Origin: Steroidobacteraceae bacterium
GTDB taxonomy: Bacteria > Pseudomonadota > Gammaproteobacteria > Steroidobacterales > Steroidobacteraceae
Length of the DNA: 64,000 nt
Direction: 5' to 3'
Assembly: GCA_041395505.1 (NCBI GenBank)
Contig: JAWLAG010000002.1
Span: 625,001-689,000 of the forward strand
A program made the position numbers and the translations under genes. Below, one piece after another: positions 16,288 to 24,859 of the stretch. Under the pieces are notes generated by a model. The model searched no databases and was not told where the DNA came from. It was given only the letters and a program-made list of their open reading frames with translations. Every line of letters begins with the position of its first letter. Position 1 is the stretch's first letter.

Positions 16288-17183
16288 GGCAATCGTGCGG
16301 CGAACTCCATGATGTGCCGGGCGCACTCAGCAGGCTGCTCATGGTGCAGCATGTGCCCGGCCTGCGCGAGCGTGACGATGCGAAGATCTGCAATCTTGTC
16401 CGCGAAGTAGTCGTCGGTACCATCCTCGCCGAGTCGCGGCCGGTACTCGGACGAGTCGCCGAGCAACAGGAGCGTCGGCGCCTGGATACGGCGCCAGCTC
16501 GCCTCGACTTCCTCGCGCCGGTAGAGCACAGGATTGACATGGCGATGTCGCGGATCGAACGCGTGGCGCCAACCCCCCTCGCTGCGTTGCAGCCAGTGCT
16601 GGGCGATGAAGAGTGCGCGGTCGCGCGACAGGCGCGGATTGCGCGAACTGAGCCACTCGCCGAATTCCCGCGGACCAGCATGCCGGCTCGTTTCGACGAG
16701 CGGCTCGCCGAGTTGATCGAGCCAGCGTGCGATTTGCCCCGGTGCATCATCGGCGCGCCGGCGCGGCAGGCCGAAACCCTCGAGACTCACGAGTGCAGCG
16801 ACACGTTGCGGGCGAATGCCGGCATACTGCGTGGCGACGTTGCCGCCCATGCTGTGACCGACGAGCCGCGCTGGTCGGTCACCCACCAGCCTGTCGAGCA
16901 GCGCCTCGAGATCCGCAAAATAGTCCGGGAACCAGTAGCCACCGGGGGCCCATTCGCTCGCGCCGAAACCGCGCCAGTCGATGGCGATGCAAGGCCAGTC
17001 GTCGGGTAGCTCATCGACCAGGAACTGAAAAGTCGCGCCGTTGTCCTGAAAGCCGTGCAGCAGGACCCAGGGCTCGCCGTCATCCGGCCCCCAGCGATGG
17101 AGCCCATGGCGCAGGCCGCGCACCGTGAGGAATTCACGCCGTGGCGCGCGCCGGGCCTGGTAAATGGAATCGTTTGTTGTCAT
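16284..17183 (-). CDS. Canonical alpha/beta-hydrolase
   Basis: A 299-residue alpha/beta-hydrolase with an intact triad: oxyanion HGFQDNG, nucleophile elbow LVGHSMGGN (Ser), acid in LLLGDSSE and catalytic His in LAQAGHMLHHEQP. It resembles epoxide-hydrolase/esterase-like members; the substrate is unknown. It is the first gene of a two-gene operon, and its stop overlaps the start of the GMHTG protein. A working hydrolase thus sits directly beside an elbow-substituted relative. It is divergent from the DUF4870 gene across 44 bp. Confidence 0.85.
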   Translation of the reverse strand: MTTNDSIYQARRAPRREFLTVRGLRHGLHRWGPDDGEPWVLLHGFQDNGATFQFLVDELPDDWPCIAIDWRGFGASEWAPGGYWFPDYFADLEALLDRLVGDRPARLVGHSMGGNVATQYAGIRPQRVAALVSLEGFGLPRRRADDAPGQIARWLDQLGEPLVETSRHAGPREFGEWLSSRNPRLSRDRALFIAQHWLQRSEGGWRHAFDPRHRHVNPVLYRREEVEASWRRIQAPTLLLLGDSSEYRPRLGEDGTDDYFADKIADLRIVTLAQAGHMLHHEQPAECARHIMEFAARLP

Positions 17184-17227
17184 GACGCGTAGATGCTAAC
17201 GTGATTGTCTTGCGGGAGGATTCAAAA

Positions 17228-17593
17228 ATGACTGACGCAGACAAGACCGGGGCGCCGACACCGGATGAGCGCAACTGGGGCATGTTCGGACACCTGTCGG
17301 CACTTTGCGGCCTGATCATTCCCCTGGGCGGCATCATCGGACCGCTCATCATCTGGGCGACCAAGAAGGATCAGTCGGCATTCATCGCGGACAATGCGCG
17401 CGAAGCGCTCAACTTCAACATCACGGTAGCAATCGCGGCCGTGGTCGGCATTGTCCTGACCTTCGTGCTGATCGGTATCGTCGTCCTGGTCGTGGTGTTC
17501 ATCGGCTGGCTGGTACTGACCATCATTGCCGGAATTCGCGCGAGCGAAGGCACTGTCTACCAGTACCCATTCACGCTCAGACTGGTCAAATAG
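17228..17593 (+). CDS. DUF4870 membrane protein
   Basis: A 121-residue protein with the DUF4870 pattern: RNWGMFGHLSALCGLIIPLGG, then GPLIIWATKKDQSAFIADNA, then REALNFNITV, followed by a hydrophobic helix pair and AGIRASEGTVYQYPFTLRLV. Three or four membrane helices. No known function. GGGAGGA upstream fixes ATG 17228. Confidence 0.88.
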   Translation: MTDADKTGAPTPDERNWGMFGHLSALCGLIIPLGGIIGPLIIWATKKDQSAFIADNAREALNFNITVAIAAVVGIVLTFVLIGIVVLVVVFIGWLVLTIIAGIRASEGTVYQYPFTLRLVK

Positions 17594-17609
17594 CGCGGTC
17601 GATGGCCGC

Positions 17610-19139
17610 TCAACCGTTGCCTAGGAAGATTCGGTAGGCAGGGTTGTTGGTCTCGTCGGCGAACGAGTAGTGCAGCGCCTCGAGGTGCAGCAGAAAATCG
17701 TTGCGCTCGCCAGCTGGTACCTGTATGCCGGCGAGCACCCGGCCATAGTCGGAGCCGTGATTGCGATAATGAAACAGGCTGATGTTCCAGCGCGTGCCGA
17801 CCGCCGCAAGGAACGCGAGCAGCGCACCCGGCCGTTCCGGGAACTCGAAGCGGTAAAGCTGCTCGTCCACCAGCCCCGGCGAATGACCGCCGACCATGTA
17901 GCGCACATGCAGCTTGGCCATTTCGTCGCCGGTCATGTCGGTGACTTCGTAGCCGGCTCCCCGCCAGGCACTCAGCAGTGAATCGCGATCGCTCGCGCCA
18001 CCGCCCAGGGCAACGCCGACGAAAATCTGCGCCGAACTGCTGCCGCCGTAGCGGTAGTTGAATTCCGTCACGCTGCGTTCGCCAAGCATGCGGCAGAAAT
18101 CGAGGAAACTGCCCGGGCGCTCGGGTATCTGCACGGCGAAAAGCGCCTCGCGCGCGCCGCCGATATCGGCGCGCTCGGCAACGTGGCGCAGCCGGTCGAA
18201 ATTGAAATTGGCGCCGCTGTTGACGCAGGCAAGCCTGCGTCCCTGCAGCCTCTCGCGAGCGGCATAACGTTTCATTCCCGCGATCGCGAGCGCCCCGGCG
18301 GGTTCGAGCATAGCCCGCGTATCCTCGAACGCATCCTGAATGGCCGCGCAGATCTCGTCGGTATCGACCAGCACGATCTCGTCGACCACCTCGCGAGCGA
18401 GGCGGAAGGTTTCTTCGCCGACCCGTTTGACTGCCACACCGTCCGCGAAAATGCCCACGCGTTCGAGCGTCACGCGCTTGCCGGCCTGTAGCGAACGATA
18501 CATGGCATCGGCATCGGTCGGCTCGACGCCGATGATGCGAACCTTCGGGTAGAGGAACCTGAGATACGAGGCTATTCCGGCAATGAGTCCACCGCCGCCG
18601 ACCGGGATGAAGAGCGCATCGAGATCACCGCCGCTTTGCCGCGCGATCTCCACGCCGATCGTGCCCTGGCCGGCAATCACATCGGGATCATCGAAAGGAT
18701 GGACAAACACCATGTTGCGCTCGCGCACGATCTGCATGGCATGTTCATAGGCCGCGTCGTAATCATCGCCATGCAGTATGGCTTCGCCGCCGAGATCGCG
18801 TACCGACTCCACCTTGATGGAAGGTGTCGTGCGGGGCATGACGATCAGCGACTTGATTCCGCGACGCCGCGCCGCGAGCGCAACGCCCTGCGCATGGTTG
18901 CCGGCCGAGGCGCAGATCACGCCCCGGGCTGCGGCCGCCTCGCTCAACGCGACGATCTTGTTGTACGCGCCACGCAGCTTGAAGGAAAAAACGGGCTGGA
19001 GATCTTCACGTTTGAACAACACGGTATTGCCGATGCGCCGCGAGAGTCGCGACGCCTTCTCGAGCGGCGATTCGACCGCGACGTCATAGACCCGGGCCTT
19101 GAGTATCCGCTCGACGTAGTCCTGGGCTGCGGATTTCAT
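17610..19139 (-). CDS. ilvA: Threonine ammonia-lyase, biosynthetic
   Basis: A 509-residue PLP enzyme converting threonine to 2-oxobutanoate, the first step towards isoleucine. The PLP lysine is Lys54 in FSFKLRGAYN, and the phosphate-binding loop is PVGGGGLIAG. The C-terminal 180 residues hold two ACT-like regulatory domains (IPERPGSFLDFCRMLGE and FPERPGALLAFLAAV), as in the long, isoleucine-inhibited IlvA. ATG overlaps the stop of a small upstream gene (ATGA). Acetolactate synthase, which uses the product, is encoded about 34 kb away in this window. Confidence 0.94.
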   Translation of the reverse strand: MKSAAQDYVERILKARVYDVAVESPLEKASRLSRRIGNTVLFKREDLQPVFSFKLRGAYNKIVALSEAAAARGVICASAGNHAQGVALAARRRGIKSLIVMPRTTPSIKVESVRDLGGEAILHGDDYDAAYEHAMQIVRERNMVFVHPFDDPDVIAGQGTIGVEIARQSGGDLDALFIPVGGGGLIAGIASYLRFLYPKVRIIGVEPTDADAMYRSLQAGKRVTLERVGIFADGVAVKRVGEETFRLAREVVDEIVLVDTDEICAAIQDAFEDTRAMLEPAGALAIAGMKRYAARERLQGRRLACVNSGANFNFDRLRHVAERADIGGAREALFAVQIPERPGSFLDFCRMLGERSVTEFNYRYGGSSSAQIFVGVALGGGASDRDSLLSAWRGAGYEVTDMTGDEMAKLHVRYMVGGHSPGLVDEQLYRFEFPERPGALLAFLAAVGTRWNISLFHYRNHGSDYGRVLAGIQVPAGERNDFLLHLEALHYSFADETNNPAYRIFLGNG

Positions 19140-19474
19140 CGGCCTTCCGGGCCGGGTTCGCCATCCGCTGGAAGCCCTGCGCTCACCTTGTCGCGCGCAA
19201 AGCTGCCGAAGATCCTGGCAACGAATTCGTCGCGATCACGAGCCGTTGCCTGCAACGTTTGGTCGTCGAGCTGCTGGTTCTCGAGCATCTCGCGGGTGAC
19301 GACACCATGTTGCGCGAGCAAGCGCTCGATCAGGCCGAGCCGTTCGCGCTGCACCCAGAGCTCGGCGCCGAGCTCGAGGGTAACCTCGATCAGTCGATCA
19401 ATCGTCGGATTGTCGAAAAACGCCGGATCGGGTGAGCTGCGGGGCACCCCGGAGCGCAGAGGCTTCTCGGTCAT
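19136..19474 (-). CDS. Small hypothetical protein coupled to ilvA
   Basis: A 112-residue soluble protein rich in charged residues, predicted mostly helical: DNPTIDRLIEVTLELGAELW, then VQRERLGLIERLLAQHGVV. No signal peptide, membrane helix or motif that I recognise. Its TGA overlaps the ATG of ilvA (ATGA), so ilvA translation probably depends on it. Confidence 0.65.
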   Translation of the reverse strand: MTEKPLRSGVPRSSPDPAFFDNPTIDRLIEVTLELGAELWVQRERLGLIERLLAQHGVVTREMLENQQLDDQTLQATARDRDEFVARIFGSFARDKVSAGLPADGEPGPEGR

Positions 19475-19530
19475 GTGCGCGAGCTTACCTCGACGGCTCG
19501 CGACCGCAAAGAACCGGGATGCGCAGGCTC

Positions 19531-21747
19531 TCAGTTCTTGTCGTTGTTCCTTCGCAGGACGAAGCGAAATCGCGTCTTGCCCATCGTCACGACATCGCCA
19601 TCCTTCAGCGTGTGGCGCTCGACCTTGCGACCGTTGACCAGCACTCCATTGGTGCTGTTGAGATCCTCGACGATCGTATGCACCGGACCTGCGAGCACGA
19701 CGGCGTGGTGCCGGCTAATGTAGCTGGCGTCGACCTGAACGTCGTTGTCCGGCGTCCTGCCGATGGTGGTACGGCGGCTCAAGACATGCACGACATCGCC
19801 CTCGCCGTCCATGCGCACGAGCAGGCGGGCGGCACCCTGAAGGCTGATCGGCTGGCTGGCATCCTCTTCGGTGGCTCGCGCGGGGCGGCGGCTGTCGATA
19901 CGCACGACCTGGCCGCTGCTGGCGCTGTCCATGCTGTCGGCCTTGGGCGGTGCTGCCGCGGCAACAGAGCGCCACTCCTCGTTGGCACGTTCGAGCGACT
20001 CGATGCGCTGGGTGCCAACGCGCAATTGCGATTCGAGCCGGTTGATCTGTTCCTCGGCGGCGCGCAGGTCGTCCTCGAGTTCCTCGTGGCGGCTATCACG
20101 CTCGCGCAGCTGGGCATTGAGCGAGCGTACCAATTCCTGGCTGTCCGCCAGCTGGCTGCTGATCGTCGCAGCGGGCGAGGCATCGTCCGGCGCTGCCGGC
20201 GCAGTCACCGACTCCGCATCCACTTCGTCGGGCCGTGCCGAAACGTTGGCGCTCTCGAAGTCCGCCAACAATGCCCGCAAGGTCTGGATTTCGCCGTGCA
20301 ACGCGACCATATCGCGCTCGAGCGCCGCATTGCGCAGGTCGCGCTCCTCGAGCTCGCCGCGAAGTGTCGCCAGACGCTCTTCGCGCTCCTCGACACTGCC
20401 CTGGAGGCTCGCCAGGGACTGCTCACGTTCGCTCACGGTCGTGCGCAGGGATTCGGCCTGCTCCCTCGCCGCATCGAGTTCACCGCCATGCTCGCTGCGT
20501 GCCGTCGCGATCTCGGACTGCAAAGCGACGATACGGGCATCCAGCCCGGCGGCGTGCTCTTGCGCGGCGGCCAGTTCCTTGCGTAACTGCGTGAGCGACC
20601 GATCCTGGTCCGACAGCCTGGCATCGCGGTCCTGCAGATCTGTACGGATGGCGTCCGCCTCGCGCCGCAACGCCGCTACTTCGTCGGCATGTCGCGTCTG
20701 CAACTCGCCAAGTGCATTGGCATGTGCCTGTTGACGTTCGGCCTCGCCCTGCACGGCTTGCGCTTTCGCTGCATGAACCTCGCCGAGCTGCGCGCGCGCC
20801 TGCTCGAGCTCGGTCCCTGCCGTTGCGAGTGAGGTTTCCAGTCGAGCCGTGGCCTCCCGTGCAGCCTCGCGCTCAGTGGCGATCAGCGCGTCGCGCTCGG
20901 CGATGACCTTCTCCAGCCGCGCGACATCATCGCGCAAAGCCGCTTCGCGTGCCCGCAGGCCCTCGAGCGTCGACTCATGCCCACGCAGGGTGTTTGACAA
21001 GGCCTGGAATTCGCTTTGCAGTGTCTGCGCGCCGGCTGTCTGTTGCGCCAAGGCGCTGTTGCGCTCTTCGAGCACATAGCCGAGCTCGGCCCGCTCGCGC
21101 GTCAGGCGATCGATGGTCTCGTCGGCCTCATGCAGCATGCTGAGGAGGCTGCCGTCCTTGCCATTGCGCGACTGCAGGCGTTCGTCAAGTTCGATGACGT
21201 GCTGCTCGGTGCGGCGCTGCTCACCCTGCGCATCGCGCAATTTCTGTTCGAGCTTCCCGATCTGCGCCGCGGCTTCGTCCAATTGTCGGCCGCGCAGGTC
21301 GAAGTCGGCCATACGCGCCTCGAGATCGGCGATTGCGCGCTGCATTTCCTCGCGTTCGGCGACGCCGGCCTCGATCTGCTGGTCCTTGCCGGCGAGTTTG
21401 GCTCGCATAGTGCCCAGCTGGCCCTGCAGCGTGGCAAGGTCCGCAGCGCGTTCGGTCAACTGGCGCGCAAGCGCCTCGGCTTGTGCCTTGCTCGCCTGGG
21501 CTGCGGCGCGTGCTTCGGCCTTCTCGGCAATGAGCCGGTTGTGGGCCGCCTCACTCACCGCGCTCGTGGATGCAGCCTTGCGCAGGGTGCGCGCATCGCC
21601 CTCCGCCATGGGCGAGACCCAGGTGTCGGTGCGGCTCAATTCCTCGGCGTTGCCCTTGGCTTCGAATGCGCTAACGTCCAGAACCGGAAGTTCCGCGGTT
21701 CGCTCCAGCTCATCCTGTGCCGGCGGTGCCTCGCGTTGAGACGGCAT
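19531..21747 (-). CDS. FHA-domain protein with long coiled coil
   Basis: A 738-residue protein. After a short N-terminal region (ELERTAELPVLDVSAFEAKG), a coiled coil of more than 500 residues runs from about 75 to 610, dominated by Glu/Ala/Arg/Gln heptads. A C-terminal FHA domain follows: TTIGRTPDNDVQVD, SYISRHHAVV, LNSTNGVLVNGRKV and LKDGDVVTMG, with the conserved Gly-Arg, Ser-x-x-His and Asn phosphothreonine-binding residues. It therefore probably binds a phosphorylated partner at the end of a long rod. No Ser/Thr kinase lies in this window. ATG 21747 has AAGGA upstream. Confidence 0.85.
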   Translation of the reverse strand: MPSQREAPPAQDELERTAELPVLDVSAFEAKGNAEELSRTDTWVSPMAEGDARTLRKAASTSAVSEAAHNRLIAEKAEARAAAQASKAQAEALARQLTERAADLATLQGQLGTMRAKLAGKDQQIEAGVAEREEMQRAIADLEARMADFDLRGRQLDEAAAQIGKLEQKLRDAQGEQRRTEQHVIELDERLQSRNGKDGSLLSMLHEADETIDRLTRERAELGYVLEERNSALAQQTAGAQTLQSEFQALSNTLRGHESTLEGLRAREAALRDDVARLEKVIAERDALIATEREAAREATARLETSLATAGTELEQARAQLGEVHAAKAQAVQGEAERQQAHANALGELQTRHADEVAALRREADAIRTDLQDRDARLSDQDRSLTQLRKELAAAQEHAAGLDARIVALQSEIATARSEHGGELDAAREQAESLRTTVSEREQSLASLQGSVEEREERLATLRGELEERDLRNAALERDMVALHGEIQTLRALLADFESANVSARPDEVDAESVTAPAAPDDASPAATISSQLADSQELVRSLNAQLRERDSRHEELEDDLRAAEEQINRLESQLRVGTQRIESLERANEEWRSVAAAAPPKADSMDSASSGQVVRIDSRRPARATEEDASQPISLQGAARLLVRMDGEGDVVHVLSRRTTIGRTPDNDVQVDASYISRHHAVVLAGPVHTIVEDLNSTNGVLVNGRKVERHTLKDGDVVTMGKTRFRFVLRRNNDKN

Positions 21748-21901
21748 GTTTGTCCTTCGTTCGGGATCTGTAGTTGTTATTTGGGCTCTATAATAATGTG
21801 TCCAGGCGCCGCCCCGGGTCCTTCGACCCAATAATGTGACGCAGCGCCCGGTTTAGGCAACCGCCGCCGTACCGCACGGCCGGCCGAGGTCGGGCTGTAC
21901 G

Positions 21902-23125
21902 ATGAAAAACGTCTGGATTCTGGCTGCCGCGCAGGCGTTGGGGGGTTGCGGCACGATCATGCTGGTCGCCTTTGGCGGTATCGTCGGCACACAGATTGCC
22001 CCGACACCGCAGCTCGCCACCCTGCCGGTCTCGCTCGCCGTAGTGGGTCTTGCCTGCGCGACACTTCCAGCGTCGCTACTGATGCGACGCTTCGGTCGCA
22101 AACGGGTATTCATGGCCAATGCCGGTCTTGCTGCAGCGGCTGCGGCAGGTTGCGCCATTGCGGTGAATGCGGCCAATTTTCCGTTGTTGTGCATCGCCAG
22201 CATGATCATCGGCGCATCGATGTCGGTCGTTCAGCAATACCGCTTCGCAGCCACCGAATTCGTGCCCGCCAGTGAAGCCGGCAAGGCTGTCGGCATCGTC
22301 ATGCTGGGCACGCTCGCGGCCGCCCTGATCGGTCCCGGCATTGGCAATGCGCTGCGCCTCGCGATCCCCGGTACCGCCGAGTTCACTGGCAGCTTCGCCG
22401 TGCTCGCGTTCCTGCTCCTTGGCGGCGGCGCGGTGCTTGGCCGCCTGCAACGCTCGCCCGCCGCCGCTTTGGCCACGACCGGCGCCGAGCGCAGTCTTGC
22501 GCAGATTGCGGCCCAGCCGCAGTACCGGCACGCCGTACTGGCGGGCGTCGCCTCTTATGCCGTCATGAGTTTCATCATGACGGCCACCCCGATCAGCATG
22601 CACGTGCACGACCATTTCTCGACTGGCGAGACGACCAGCGTCATATCCGCTCACGTCGTTGCCATGTACGTGATGTCGTTCTTCAGCGGCTTCCTGACAC
22701 GCTCGCTCGGACTCGGCCGCATGATGATCCTCGGGACCTTGTGCATGACGGCCACGGTCGTGGTCGGCGCCTTCGTCGGCCGTGAGTTCAGCCATTACTT
22801 CGTCGGACTTGCGCTGCTCGGCATTGGCTGGAACCTGTTGTTCGTCGCGGGCACGACGCTCTTGACACGGACCTACACGCCGGCCGAGAGATTCAAGGCG
22901 CAGGGCTGCAACGACCTGCTCGTGTTCGGATCACAGGCAGCCGTGTCATTGCTGGCCGGGACAACCATCGAAGCCTGGGGTTGGGCAAGGCTCAATCTCG
23001 CGACCCTGCCGATCCTTGCCGTAACGCTGATTGCGGCCGTGGTGCTCTCGCGACGCGAACGCGCGTCCGTCAGCCGTCCAGAAATGCCCTTACCTGCTCG
23101 GCGATCACCTGGGGCGCAACCGTAA
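21902..23125 (+). CDS. MFS transporter
   Basis: A 407-residue, 12-helix major facilitator protein. The loop between helices 2 and 3 is SLLMRRFGRKRVFM (a variant of the GxLaDrxGRr motif), followed by MIIGASMSVVQQYRFAATEF and PASEAGKAVGIVMLG. The substrate is unknown. The 154-bp gap upstream (shared with the divergent FHA gene) contains a TATAAT at 21789 and two AATAATGTG repeats, but no good -35. Its 3' end overlaps the convergent hydrolase gene by 56 bp. Confidence 0.85.
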   Translation: MKNVWILAAAQALGGCGTIMLVAFGGIVGTQIAPTPQLATLPVSLAVVGLACATLPASLLMRRFGRKRVFMANAGLAAAAAAGCAIAVNAANFPLLCIASMIIGASMSVVQQYRFAATEFVPASEAGKAVGIVMLGTLAAALIGPGIGNALRLAIPGTAEFTGSFAVLAFLLLGGGAVLGRLQRSPAAALATTGAERSLAQIAAQPQYRHAVLAGVASYAVMSFIMTATPISMHVHDHFSTGETTSVISAHVVAMYVMSFFSGFLTRSLGLGRMMILGTLCMTATVVVGAFVGREFSHYFVGLALLGIGWNLLFVAGTTLLTRTYTPAERFKAQGCNDLLVFGSQAAVSLLAGTTIEAWGWARLNLATLPILAVTLIAAVVLSRRERASVSRPEMPLPARRSPGAQP

Positions 23126-23918
23126 ACAATCCGAAACCATAATCGGGCAGATCACGGCAGCGCGCTTGCGGCAGCAATGCCGGCACGCGACCGCCGGCTT
23201 CCCAAAGGTCGTCCTTTGGGCGCAGGCACAGCAGCGGCTGCCTGACCGCAACCAGGCGCTCCTGCAACGGATACTGCATCACCGCCTGGCCGGCCCAACG
23301 AGCGCGAGGCCCATTGACGAGCTTCTGCGCGAACGCATCGGCCAACATCTCGAGCGTAACGCCCGGGCCACGCCAACGCAGGCTCCTTTGCCACTCGGTG
23401 GTGAGATGACTGCCATCCTCTGCGATTTGCACGGGCCAGGGGGCTTGCATGAACGCGCGACGCTCGTCTGCAGAGAACAACGGCACGCCGACCTGCACGA
23501 GCCGGCGAATCTGCGTGGGCCGCGACAAGGCCAGCTCGGTCGCGATGACAGCGCCGGTGTGATAGCCCAGCACGTCGATGCTGCGAAAGCGCATGCTGTC
23601 CAGAAAATCGCCCATGGCGGCGGCGTAGTCGGCGATTTGCGGCGGCTCGCTCGGTGCATCGGAAGCGCCGTACCCTGGGGTGTCGGGTGCGAACACCGAT
23701 CGGTCGCGTCCGATCAGTGGCAAGAACGACTCGAACACCCGCCCCGACATGGGTGTCTGGTGAAGACACAACAGCGGCGTGCGTTCATCGAAGCCACCGC
23801 CGCTCGGCATGGCATTCAGTACATGCAGCTGACCGAAGCGGCACTCGAAATAGGCGCGGCGAATGCGCGGCGGCAGCTCCTCGGTAGCCTGCGTTGTATG
23901 GCGTTTCCTGCTCGACAT
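23070..23918 (-). CDS. Alpha/beta-hydrolase-fold protein with GYHTG elbow
   Basis: A 282-residue alpha/beta-hydrolase fold: LLCLHQTPMSGRVFE, APDTPGYGASD, and the elbow VLGYHTGAVIATE with His120 in place of the Ser nucleophile. The cap has DGSHLTTEW (168-176), as in the proteins at 3055 and 15493. An acid is present (RPKDDLWE). The position of the usual catalytic His reads LPDYGFGLF. Function unknown. The gene overlaps the MFS gene tail-to-tail by 56 bp. It is a monocistronic third member of the window's HTG family. Confidence 0.82.
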   Translation of the reverse strand: MSSRKRHTTQATEELPPRIRRAYFECRFGQLHVLNAMPSGGGFDERTPLLCLHQTPMSGRVFESFLPLIGRDRSVFAPDTPGYGASDAPSEPPQIADYAAAMGDFLDSMRFRSIDVLGYHTGAVIATELALSRPTQIRRLVQVGVPLFSADERRAFMQAPWPVQIAEDGSHLTTEWQRSLRWRGPGVTLEMLADAFAQKLVNGPRARWAGQAVMQYPLQERLVAVRQPLLCLRPKDDLWEAGGRVPALLPQARCRDLPDYGFGLFTVAPQVIAEQVRAFLDG

Positions 23919-24036
23919 GGTTGCTGGAACCTATCTCAATATTCCCACGTGGGCTGCAATGTGCCGCTCCGGCACGCATAATCTACCGCCTCAAACGCCG
24001 GGGGCCAATCGCCCTGCACCATCCCGAGGAGTGACC

Positions 24037-24849
24037 ATGAAACAGCCAACGACCATTGCAGGAGCCATGCTGACCTGCCTGTGCCTGCCGGCCGTCCTGC
24101 ACGCCGGCGTTTACATGGAAATGATCGAGCGCGACGCCGGACAGAGTGCCGCCCGGCAGACCGTCCGCTTCTGGGCCGACGGTCCCAGCCTGCTGGTCGA
24201 GCAGACTGACGGCGCGCGCAGGCATGCGCAGATCCTGCGCGATCAGCAGATCTACATCATCGACCATGTCAAGAAGACCTATATGCATCTCGACAGGAAA
24301 CAGCTCGAGGCCATGGGCGATCGCCTCGGCGAGATGCGCAAGCAGATGGAGGCGCAGCTCGCCAAGCTTCCCCCGGAGCAACGACAGATGGTCGAGCAGA
24401 TGATGCGCGGCAAAATGGGTGCAACGGTCGACCAGCCGAAGCTACGCATCGAGGCGAGCGATCACAGGGGTAGCGCCGCCGGTGCGGACTGCCGTTTCTG
24501 GAACATATGGCGCGGCGAGCGCCTCGATTCGGCCCTGTGCGTCGCATCACCGGCGAAGCTCGATGGCGGCGTCGAGCTCATGCAGACCATGAAGACATTG
24601 GCAGCCTATTTCGCCGGAATGCGCAAGGCCATGGAGCGCAGCGGTTTCATGCCGCCGGACAATGGCTTCGAGCAGCTCGAGAACATCGACGGCCTGCCGG
24701 TCATCAACCAGCGCTACGACGCCCTGGGCAAGCTGCAGAGCGAAATTCGCACCGAAACGATACGTCGCGAGACCATTGCCACGAGCCGGTTCACGGTACC
24801 TGACGGCTACAAGGAAGAACGCCTGCCCGCGTTGCCCGCTGGCAAATAG
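24037..24849 (+). CDS. Exported DUF4412-like protein
   Basis: A 270-residue precursor: signal peptide MKQPTTIAGAMLTCLCLPAVLHA, then a beta-rich region (ARQTVRFWADGPSLLVEQTD, then LRDQQIYIIDHVKKTYMHLD) that looks like DUF4412. This is followed by a Met/Gln/Lys-rich helix (GDRLGEMRKQMEAQLAKLPP) and a C-terminal domain containing CRFWNIWRGERLDSALCVA with two Cys. Probably periplasmic. GAGGA precedes ATG 24037, and the next gene starts 10 bp after the stop. Family assignment is tentative. Confidence 0.65.
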   Translation: MKQPTTIAGAMLTCLCLPAVLHAGVYMEMIERDAGQSAARQTVRFWADGPSLLVEQTDGARRHAQILRDQQIYIIDHVKKTYMHLDRKQLEAMGDRLGEMRKQMEAQLAKLPPEQRQMVEQMMRGKMGATVDQPKLRIEASDHRGSAAGADCRFWNIWRGERLDSALCVASPAKLDGGVELMQTMKTLAAYFAGMRKAMERSGFMPPDNGFEQLENIDGLPVINQRYDALGKLQSEIRTETIRRETIATSRFTVPDGYKEERLPALPAGK

Positions 24850-24859
24850 GCGTCATTCA

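Noticed and set aside
21748..21901. A promoter at TATAAT 21789 with two AATAATGTG repeats.
   Set aside because: No -35 at a suitable distance on either strand, so it is not listed as a feature.
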